The translations under genes and the position numbers were made by a program. A model generated the notes under the pieces. It made no database searches. It worked only from the letters and a program-made list of their open reading frames with translations, and was not told where the DNA came from. Shown in pieces: positions 49,301 to 57,900 of a stretch of DNA of 64,000 bases. The DNA is from Ostrinia nubilalis. Its lineage: Eukaryota; Arthropoda; Insecta; Lepidoptera; Crambidae. The stretch's first letter is position 1; each line of letters begins with the position of its first letter. Location: assembly GCF_963855985.1 (NCBI RefSeq), contig NC_087108.1:11054001-11118000 (forward strand), written 5' to 3'.

Positions 49301-49404
49301 GAAGCCCCTATCAAAATGATGAAAGTAACTTTTTCATTACAGGTGTGGACGACTTACTAGTCGAAGATGGTGAGCACTACCTGTTCTGGTACAAGAAGCT
49401 GTAA
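40366..49404 (+). CDS. CG3556-like secreted protein, cobalamin-binding-protein-like toroid + DUF4430
   Basis: Nine coding exons, all GT-AG and in phase: 40366-40432, 40732-40931, 41492-41589, 44567-44814, 45489-45649, 46110-46326, 47105-47255, 47640-47851, 49343-49404 (1416 nt, 471 residues). An acceptor at 40356 implies an upstream non-coding exon that I cannot place. Residues 1-20 are a signal peptide (LLFSFLLILSVVYG). Residues 24-50 are a Thr/Pro-rich, mucin-like linker. Residues 51 to about 330 hold repeats of an alpha/alpha-toroid, with HRQPDWGWGNDTHH, QQHPDGSFGSLTTTALAIQ and NPDGGWGDVAKTAAAVAALT. The rest is a DUF4430-like beta domain ending FWYKKL. This is the architecture of intrinsic factor/transcobalamin and of Drosophila CG3556. 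Several NxS/T sites fit secretion. Cobalamin binding is not shown for the insect proteins, so the ligand is unknown. Introns 4, 6 and 8 hold partial exon copies, and intron 3 holds another gene. Confidence 0.9.
40940..41012. mobile_element. Partial MITE ('gcccgtattcacaaac' family) in intron 2
   Basis: 'cgcccatattcacaaaagat' and 'gaacgcacagcgttgaatag' match the MITE at 21792-21922. The fragment begins only about 10 bp after the exon 2 splice donor. Confidence 0.7.
41285..41476 (+). mobile_element. Retroposon 3' end with TTTGAC tail, next to an acceptor
   Basis: 'ctgagtttgttgcggcgctt' plus 'cttctcagcac', then 'tagaggctccttaagagcaa' and a TTTGAC microsatellite. The same last 110 bp occur at 63163-63275. 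The T-rich tail ends about 15 bp before the exon 3 acceptor (41490-41491) and so lies in its polypyrimidine region. Confidence 0.65.
42025..42183. mobile_element. Helitron-like 3' part in intron 3
   Basis: 'gacggatcgggctgaaattt' plus 'ggcatgcaggtag', then 'cctaagggggtaaaacggta' and a terminal 'cccgggtggccgctag' (CTAG at 42180-42183). The 5' end is not clear. Confidence 0.5.
42276..42281 (-). terminator. Poly(A) signal AATAAA of the MADF-BESS gene
   Basis: AATAAA on the minus strand (tttatt on +) lies about 40 nt past the stop codon at 42320-42322. Confidence 0.5.
42320..43388 (-). CDS. MADF-BESS domain protein, nested in intron 3 of the CG3556-like gene
   Basis: Two exons on the minus strand, 43388-43250 (139 nt) and 42933-42320 (614 nt), join in phase across a clean GT-AG intron to give 250 residues. 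Residues about 4-90 form a MADF (Myb/SANT-like) DNA-binding domain: FIGTVKQYPILWN, VAWKRVVKEI, then EWKKLRDSHRESLKRI and HWKYAENLEFL. Residues about 105-150 are low-complexity with four degenerate (G/S)TST(E/Q) repeats. Residues about 182-214 (ALNLFFDSMCESTKKLPDWI, then a basic KKKLLQIV) resemble a BESS interaction motif. Proteins of this type are sequence-specific transcription regulators, but the same architecture also accompanies PIF/Harbinger transposases. I found no transposase or terminal repeats around it, and all codons are open, so it may be a host or domesticated gene. The intron is 316 bp. Confidence 0.85.
43929..44139. mobile_element. Fold-back MITE in intron 3
   Basis: 'actttcgtcttcgaatcgtt' plus 'tgcgtattcg' on the left pairs with 'cgaatacgcaaacgattcga' plus 'actcgaaagt' on the right. 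The 73-codon frame across it is an accident. Confidence 0.65.
44351..44508. mobile_element. MITE 'gagcgccttcacatttaggc' in intron 3
   Basis: Ends 'agcgccttcacattta' and 'taatgtgaaagcgtgct' are imperfect inverted repeats, with GC-rich inner words 'cgcgcgacagatgcgctgcc'. A reversed relative lies at 54182-54285. This copy ends about 60 bp before exon 4. Confidence 0.6.
45210..45430 (+). repeat. Two decayed copies of the acceptor side of exon 5
   Basis: Copies at 45210-45262 and 45350-45430 repeat the acceptor and first bases of exon 5 (cattccag then acaccatctccatggtgatc), the second with about 70 bp of similarity before it breaks down. The genuine exon follows at 45489. Spacing is about 130-140 bp. 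The copies are frame-broken and lack a donor. Confidence 0.8.
46371..46733 (+). repeat. Three copies of the 3' half of exon 6 in intron 6
   Basis: Segments at about 46377-46493, 46536-46593 and 46625-46725 repeat the exon 6 end ('tggccaagacggctgcagca' ... 'gagagccggcatgagccttt' plus 'ag') and each is followed by a gtaag-type donor. The first has a frameshift, the second is internally deleted, and the third is shortened. No acceptor precedes any of them. Confidence 0.85.
47852..49020 (+). repeat. Tandem array of exon 8 3' halves with donors in intron 8
   Basis: About six units follow the true donor. Each carries exon 8 sequence ('gggctaccactattg', 'cagctcgtcgctcctgttg') followed by gtaagt. 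Copied exon ends lie at 48092, 48328, 48564, 48729 and 48882. The first three units are about 236 bp long and contain two exon-like pieces, one complete at the 3' end and one diverged. Later units are about 155-165 bp. Frames are largely open in the last units but have no acceptor. Confidence 0.9.
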
Positions 49405-49926
49405 CTCCATCAACCTTCGAGCGACCTTTTAATTTTCTACGTAGTCTTCTCGTTAAAGTTCCAGCAATACATACATAAATACGGTTAGAGGTATCAACGG
49501 TCTGTGTAGTGATTAAGTCTACATTAGCAAAAAATCGCTTGCGCACCTCTTACAGTTGTTAGTGTTGCCAGTTATTGACACTTAACTACTACCGTGGATA
49601 TTTTCGTTTGGTAGTTTTCAGCCATTTTTAATGTAGCAACACAAGCCATAATTTAAAGAAGGATTTGCTTAGTTATTACTTGGTACTCTAGGTGATAAGA
49701 CTAATTGAAATTTAGATTGTCTCCTTTCCCCTAAGGCTACTGCGTTGAGTGTGATCCATCATGAAGTCGAAAATAGTCTGGTTACGACAGGGCAACTTCG
49801 AAACGCTGTTTACGTAGTTTCTATCTGTCACCGTCACTCATGCTGGTATCTCGCTTGGCGTGAAAGAGCTGGCAAGATTCGAAACTTCGGATATTAATTT
49901 TCGACATACAAAGACTTAAGTGGTGG
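49405..49926. other. 3' flank / 3' UTR of the CG3556-like gene
   Basis: It lies directly after the stop. I see no AATAAA in this stretch; the first clear one on + is near 50544-50549, so the transcript end is uncertain. Confidence 0.35.
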
Positions 49927-50057
49927 TAAAGCCCGGTCGCCGAGCACGTAAGAAGTTCGTCCAACCGCGACAGCAATATACCTAATTACGCGCGAACGAT
50001 AAGGATGGGTAGCCTGGGGTCATTAGACGAAATTCTATGTGCTCGGCGACCGGACTA
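49927..50057. mobile_element. MITE family 'aaagcccggtc-gagcacgta', copy 1
   Basis: Ends 'taaagcccggtcgccgagca' and 'tgctcggcgaccggacta' surround 'gcgacagcaatatacctaat' and 'gcgataaggatgggtagc'-like words also found at 55590 and 60086. Confidence 0.75.
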
Positions 50058-51215
50058 TAGCTCGCTCAACACAGCGTCTAGCCTCTCATTGTGCTAAGTA
50101 TGATTACCAATATTGTATTTCGAGAGATTTAGTAGGTAGATGTTTACCCAATTTCGTACCAAAGACTCATTATTACTGATTATGTCCGCTAGGGAGAGCT
50201 AGTTTCTATGTAAATAATGCGATATCCTTGACACGGAGGCAAACTTTTTGAATGTTGAAATATTTCAATCATATCTTAGAATACATTGTCATAAAGGCGT
50301 AGGAAAGTATTGTGAACTTACTGCAAAACATTTTTTGTCAAAATTATTCTAAACCAACAATGTTACTGTATTTTAAGGAAATAGTAAACCTTTAAAATAT
50401 TTCTCGTTACTTTAATTAAACCAAAACTTGTATCTTTTGTCCAACAGATGTCGCTAGTGATCATTTTTAATTTTGATTGTTTTCGATAACATTTTAATTT
50501 ATAATTACGTTTTTGTGAGACATGTACGAATATAAGTGATACTAATAAATTATCGTCATAATGTAACAAGTGCAATAACTATAATAAATTAGGTTTTTTC
50601 AGGACCTGTAATTATTTATTTATTTCTAGTTCTAAAAGCAGTTAGCAAATATTTTTTTGCATGCGATAGCCTCCAGCATGTATTATAGCTCTTAGAGATG
50701 AAACTTTTAAGATTTGTAATAACATAAGCAATTTTTTCAATCGAAACCTTTTCAATAAGAGTTGTTTTGGTGGAAATTTTTCTAAATAATTACAAATATT
50801 ACTTGAATTAATGTTGTTTTCAAATGATTACACATGTTCATACTTACAATCGAACACGAAGGTTTAAATTTCCTTAAATCGTATTAATAAACGAGTGAAC
50901 ATAAGAGTAATTCAATTCATTCACTCATCGTATGATTATTGAACGAGTGAACGTTTTTTGTCGATGTTAAAAATATGATATTAGAATATTTTCCACCAAA
51001 ATAACGTTAACTAATAAGTATGTGTAATCTCAATAGTTTTAACTACTCATTTTAGAGACTGAACGGCTCCTGTTACGTTGACGAGTACGTTAGACTAACA
51101 TTTTTATCGTACCTATTAAATGGTTCTTAATAAATATTAAAGTAACACCGTGTATCATTTTTACCCAGAAAAAATCAAGCATCTCTCACAATGGATGCGT
51201 TCTGCGATCTGCGCT
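50058..51215. other. No gene recognised
   Basis: This is AT-rich sequence downstream of the CG3556-like gene, with several AATAAA words (50544, 50585, 50885, 51131). Part may be its 3' UTR. There is no other coding signal. Confidence 0.35.
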
Positions 51216-51538
51216 CAGTGGCCGTGGTGTGAGCGCGTTAAGAAATTGTATGAAAATTTTAGTTTATGAACGTTTCCACTAGGGGCACTATACAATCCGT
51301 CATATATTAAATGTCATTTGTTTACGCGCTCACTAGTCGTCGCTTGCCTCTCTAACTGACGTAACTGACATTTAGCAAAATTTTCAGGCGATTAGACAGA
51401 TCGATTCGTCTTGCAAAATTGATTAAGATGGTGTGGATAACTTAGTTTTGAAAAAAATGTCAGATACGTCAGTTAGAGAGGCAAGCGACGTAGTGAGCGC
51501 GATTGATGTAAATTCACACTAGGCCCTCTGAGGGCTTG
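51216..51538. mobile_element. MITE family 'gcttagtgtgagtttac', copy 4, itself interrupted
   Basis: The left half has 'gtggtgtgagcgcgttaaga' and 'ccactaggggcactatacaa'. The right half resumes after 51487 with 'gtgagcgcgattgatgtaaa' and ends 'ttcacactaggccctc'. A second MITE (51338-51487) separates them. Confidence 0.65.
51338..51487. mobile_element. Small MITE inside copy 4
   Basis: Inverted ends 'cgcttgcctctctaactgac' and 'gtcagttagagaggcaagcg' are essentially perfect. The centre contains 'agacagatcgattcgtcttg'. Confidence 0.75.
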
Positions 51539-51706
51539 GTGTGAGTTTACATGAAACGTCGTCACTAGCGAGCACGTTAAAAATTTCTTGAAAGTTTCCG
51601 CTAGGGGCGCTGTACAATCCGTCATACATTTAATGTCACTTTTATAAAATATGCAGTCGACATCGATGCGTTTGACGTAAACTCACACTACGCCCCAGGG
51701 GGCGAT
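51533..51706. mobile_element. MITE family 'gcttagtgtgagtttac', copy 5
   Basis: 'gggcttggtgtgagtttaca' on the left and 'gtaaactcacactacgcccc' on the right, with the core 'ccgctaggggcgctgtacaa'. It abuts copy 4. Confidence 0.7.
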
Positions 51707-54700
51707 CAGGATCGCAGACCTTTATACCTAACAATTACATCAAATAAAATACAAAATTATTTCCAACATTTATTAAATTTGTACAATTTACACATAACAC
51801 CAATGTTACATTCTGCTAGGTATATAAAACAAAATGGTGCCTGAAGTGCACGGAAGCCTGATTTTAGATAGCCTTGGCAGAAATGCCTTCGAACATTTAA
51901 AACAGGTAATATTCAGGTAAAATTATTTTTGAATTTTTGTCTATATTACATAGGTAGGTATTTAGTCATAAAAACATTGAAGGTAGTCATACATTTGCGT
52001 TTTCAATTGGCAAACTAAACAATAATACCCGTAATATTAAATCAGCCTCCTGTAATGGTGCACTAGCTGGGTTCGAACCTGAGGCCTTTATTTATTCTTC
52101 CCTAGGCCGATTTTATAAACAGGATGAGAAAAAACCTTAGATCTTTATGTTAATTTTTAGTCAAATATCTCTTGCGAGGGAAGTCGTAATTGCAGTTAGA
52201 ATAATTTAAAAAAGCATAATGTGGCAAAACAAATAATATGGAAAAGCACTAAGTTTATCATTTCAAAATTACCAGGTCCGGGCCAGTATTTGCAATAAAT
52301 AGGGTCACGATGCCAACTGAAAACGCTCAAGTATGACAAATTCAAATTCATTTATTTCACAGAAATACACGTCTATTATTATTAATACACAAAATAAAAC
52401 CTTAAGATGTCACTTGGAAGTTTGCAATAGCATTGTAAATGTTAATTAAGATATAACTGCCACAAAGGGTACATCAAAATTATGTTATTGAATTTTACCT
52501 TAAAAGATTATTTATTTTGTTATTCCAGTCAATAAGTAATATTATCGTTAAAAATAACTACGACCTTAATACGTTTTAGCTGTCAACAGTCGCGAAAAGT
52601 CATAAATTATGCAAAACGAGCAAACGTCAAAGTGAAATCTTACACTGATTTTATTTTAGTGCTGCCGATACACATCGAGAAAAGTATCGATAAATTATGT
52701 CGACTTACTGTTAACTCACAACATAATATTAATACTTCAGTGTTTACGCATGCTGGTTCTACGTATGCTAATAGGAAAAACAAAATACGGCTTATCCGAT
52801 ATTTATTCACTGTTTGATACTACATTTAGTAAACTAAAGTGAAAAATAACAAATCAACATAAACACTTTTGTGTTAGTAACAAAATTATTCCAATAAATA
52901 TGATTAATTATCAAATTAATTGTAAAAAATGTTATATCCATTTCAAAATAGGGTCATAATATTTATTTGCATCAATAAAGAGCTAAAGAATCGTAGAAAA
53001 AGTTTCTGAAAAATACATTTGCGAAATGCCTACATTTGATCATCTGCACTAAAATGCTTGGAATGACAGAGATGCAAAATGTTTTCATTAAATACTTAAA
53101 CTATTGGATTTCATTATACAGAGCATTAAATTCGATATGATCGACTTAAAAGTTCTTCAAATAAATACTTCAAAAAACCTAAACATCATCACAACTCGCT
53201 CGACAACCCATTACCAGTCACAAAATAAACTATGTCTTTGAAATACTGACATACATATGATTTTACCACTTAACACATATTATTTTCTAGATGAGCTGAC
53301 GCAAAATTTATTGTATGTTTTTTGTTTCTGCACTACCGAACAAAAATATGGGATCACCTATTTATTTCAAACGATGTAAAGAACTAAATGACTAATGAAG
53401 ATGAATAAAAATGTGATAGTCATTAATTAGTTCTTTCTTAAAATCGCTCGGAACGATACACAAGATAGTGATACATTTGCTTGCAAGTACAGTCCAAAAC
53501 ATACAATCTACTTTTTCCAGTTCTTATCACAATATAAATTATTTGAAACAATCCCACGTGTACGTTTATATGTAAATATTGTGCAAATATATAAATAAAT
53601 GTGCATTAATTATTTTAATACTTAATATCTTTTATTTTAATGATAAAGATAAGCGTTTCACTGTGGATCTTCTGTTGCAGTGTTTTCATTAAGATTTTTT
53701 TTTTTGCATAATGACTGACACAAAAAGTATAATTTTTTTTTTCAGATTTCACCAGAAAAAATATTTTAAATATTTAAAATTCCAAAGCTTGAAAACTATT
53801 TTACATCAATTATTAAAATATATATTTTCCTTATCGCGGTTACAATTAAGTTTAATTCATGATAAATATCAATTACATTCATAAGTTTTACGATATCAAT
53901 ATTATGTAGATTTTACTATAAACATTAAAAATACATTGGGTAAAAACATCGATATCAAAGAAAGGTAAAATGTGCAGCACTATTGTACCTTACATACATA
54001 TCACATCGCAGTATCGACCGAAGAGGTAATAGTTCAACCGCTGTTACGGTTATAAGGGTCACTTTCATTAATCTAGAAATTTTAATATGCAAGTTCTGAT
54101 CTGAATTCACATTCTAGCCCGTATTATCAAGTAACGCTTAAGTTTGAATCGACAGTAAAGAAAAAAAATCTAAATACATATAGGGCGTTAGCAGCGCGAC
54201 TGCAGCATAGTAAGAAATTTTCGGCAGCGCATCTGTCGCGCGTTTGTCACGCTGCTAAATCGCCTAAATGTGAAAACGCTCTTAGTGATTCATATTTGTC
54301 CATCTATATGATAATACGGGCTTTACAGATTGATGCTTTTAGTCTAGTTACTTACACTAGTTCGTGATAGTGAATCGTGCAAGTGAACGTGATAGAAATA
54401 TGAACAATCTAAATATTAAAGGTCGATTTACAATTTTAAAATGTGATGAAAGCGTAAAATTACGTACAAAACACCGATTGAATATGCAAAATGAGCCTTG
54501 GATTTTATTTATTATTCGCTAGGATTCCCCTTAATTCCAAAAAATTAGGGGATGTCGCCTTTACACTATAGTCAAATGTAAAAACCTACCTAATGTTAAC
54601 GCAGTAGGGTTGTTATTATAGTTCACACAACAAGAGTTGAGGCGATCAACGCTTGCAAAGATTTGTATCGGACGTCAATCAGAATTGACAAGTGCTTTCT

Positions 54701-54918
54701 GTCTCGCTTGCACACATTGAGTTGGAGCGAGGTAGCTAGCATTCGATATTAATATAACTGTAATGTGTTGTGTTCTGTATTTAAATATTACATCAGTGTG
54801 AGTACCGTGTTCGCCTCAACTTTTATTCTGCGACCTATACTAAAAAAACAACTGGCATTAGTCGTGATCGTCATAAGTAAAAACCTACCTTATTGTTAAC
54901 GCAGTAGGGTGGTTATTG
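51707..54918 (-). other. Low-repeat AT-rich flank, possibly long 3' UTR of the ENTPD-like gene
   Basis: There is no coding exon here. Repeats are unusually sparse apart from a MITE at 54182-54285 (reversed relative of 44351-44508). Minus-strand AATAAA words occur, for example about 54506-54512 and 51768-51773. A 40-bp segment at 54580-54618 ('cctacctaatgttaacgcag') is repeated at 54878-54918, immediately downstream of the ENTPD-like stop codon. Confidence 0.35.
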
Positions 54919-57900
54919 TTAATGCTCAGCCGCGGCGGCGGCGGCCATTCGATTCATGACGGTGGTGTAAGCTAGACCGAGCGCCCAGGACACTTCGTGG
55001 CCGTTCACTTTCTTGAATAGCTGTTGAAATAATTTAATATTTCAATTAATATTAATTGTACATATTAATCTAATTAATCAAAAATAATTTTATTCAGATA
55101 TAACAGCTAAGACAAGAGAAACAATACAAGAATCATCCATTGTACGACTGTGCCAGGCACTGACAATAAAATAATTATTAGATGAACAGTGACCTTTTTT
55201 TTTCTTCGCGTGGATGTCGTAAGAGAAGAAAAAGGGAAATATACAAACATCACACTTCCCCAAGAGACTAAATGGACTGATGCTGATCATGATGAAGCTT
55301 TTCATATATACTTGAGGTTTTGCATAGGTGCATGTGACTTTGCATAGGTGCTTGAGGCTTCGCATAGGTTATCGAGGCTATGCATAGGTGCTCGAGGCTA
55401 TGCATAGCATACAGGCGCATACAGCATACAGGCGCGCGCCGCGTGCGACCGGTACTGAGATACTGACACTGTACTGCCTTTCATCGTACTGCATGTGGTT
55501 CCAGCAGGGTAGGATAGGGCCACCCCTAGGCGACCTTCCATTCCAGAGCGAGCTATAGCCTAGGACGGAGCCGCGGACGAACGTCCAACTAAAGCCCGGT
55601 CTGTGAGCACGTAGAATTTTGTCCAATGACCCCAAGCTACCCATCCTTATCGCTCGCTCTCACTCACTCACTGCGGGCGCCCGTCGCACAGTCGCGACAG
55701 CAATATAATTACGCGCGAGCGATAAGGATAGGTAGCTTGGGGTCATTAGACAAAATTCTACGTGCTCACAGACCGGGCTTTAGCAACTATCAACTCATTG
55801 GGCTCCGGCGGATACCGACGGGATTAGTGAGTAGGGCTCGCCCCGTGGGTAAGAAGGTAGGTCACGCAAGAATATCCAACAAGCAAGACAATACCTCGCA
55901 GATCCGTCTAGTTGTGGGTGCCGTTGAGTTATAGTGAGTAGGGCCCACCGCGTGGGTGAGAAAGAACGCAGTCTCATGAATTTCCTAATGCAAAAAAGGT
56001 ACTCACGAATTAGTACATTTTTTAACTATTTGTTTACATTTGTTAATATTTAACCATTAGTAGCAAAATTTAACAATTAGTTATTTTAACTAAGAATCAA
56101 AAAACTGGGCCTAAGACCTATATGTATAAGCTGTATAGAGGCTGTAATAGGTCCTGCAGCAAGGTGACCACGTAGACCAAGTCTATACACGCCCACGGCT
56201 GCTCCACGTTAGAACCGAAGCATATACTCATGCCATAATCACGGTTACTCTAAGACCTATATAAGCTGTATAGAGGCTGTATAGGTAGGTACTCACAGAT
56301 ATAGGCTCGTTATCGCCGATCTTATACGCGTCTTGCAGCAAGGTGACCACGTAGACCAAGTCTACACACGCCCACGGCTGCTCCACGTTAGAACCGAAGC
56401 ATATACTCATGCCAATCACGGTTACTTTAAGACCTATATAAGCTGTATAGACGCTGTATAGGTACTCACTGATATAGGCTCGTTATCGCCGATCTTATAC
56501 GCGTCCTGTAGTAGTGTGACCACGTAGACCAAGTCTATGCACGCCCACGGCTGCTCCACGTTAGAACCGAAGCATATACTCATGCCAATCACGGTTACTT
56601 TAAGACCTATATAAGCTGTATAGACGCTGTATAGGTACTCACTGATATGGGCTCGTTATCGCCGATCTTATACGCGTCTTGCAGCAAGGTGACCACGTAG
56701 ACCAAGTCTACGCACGCCCACGGCTGCTCCACGTTAGAACCGAAGCATATACTAATGCCATCATCACGGTTACTTTAAGACCTTTATAAGCTGTATAGAC
56801 GCTGTATAGGTATTCACTGATATGGGCTCATTATCGCCGATCTTATACGCGTCTTGCAGCAAGGTGACCACGTAGACCAAGTCTACACACGCCCACGGCT
56901 GCTCCACGTTAGAACCGAAGCATATACTCATGCCAATCACGGTTACTTTAAGACCTATATAAGCTGTATAGACGCTGTATAGGTACTCACTGATATGGGC
57001 TCGTTATCGCCGATCTTATACGCGTCTTGCAGCAAGGTGACCACGTAGACCAAGTCTACGCACGCCCACGGCTGCTCCACGTTAGAACCGAAGCATATAC
57101 TAATGCCATCATCACGGTTACTTTAAGACCTTTATAAGCTGTATAGACGCTGTATAGGTATTCACTGATATGGGCTCATTATCGCCGATCTTATACGCGT
57201 CTTGCAGCAAGGTGACCACGTAGACCAAGTCTATGCACGCCCACGGCTGCTCCACGTTAGAACCGGAGCATATACTCATGCCAATCGCGGTTACTCTAAG
57301 ACCTATATAAGCTGTATAGAGGCTGTATAGGTAAGGTACTTACTGATATAGGCTCGTTATCGCCGATCTTATACGCGTCTTGCAGCAAGGTGACCACGTA
57401 GACCAAATCCACGCACGCCCACGGCTGCTCCACGTTAGAACCGAAGCATATACTCATGCCATAATCACGGTTACTTTAAGACCTATATAAGCTGTATAGA
57501 CGCTGTATAGGTACTCACTGATATGGGCTCATTATCGCCAATCTTATACGCGTCTTGCAGCAAGGTGACCACGTAGACCAAGTCTATGCACGCCCACGGC
57601 TGCTCCACGTTAGAACCGAAGCATATACTCATGCCAATCGCGGTTACTCTAAGACCTATATAAGCTGTATAGAGGCTGTATAGGTAGGTACTCACAGATA
57701 TGGGCTCGTTATCGCCGATCTTATACGCGTCTTGCAGCAAGGTGACCACGTAGACCAAGTCTATGCACGCCCACGGCTGCTCCACGTTAGAACCGGAGCA
57801 TATACTCATGGCAATCACGGTTACTCTAAGACCTATATAAGCTGTATAGAGGCTGTATAGGTACTCACTGATATGGGCTCATTATCGCCGATCTTATACG

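Noticed and set aside
56140..57868. Array as mutually exclusive or cassette exons
   Set aside because: Copies contain only the 3' half of the exon with donors. I see no acceptor or pyrimidine tract before them, and the upstream part of the coding sequence is missing.
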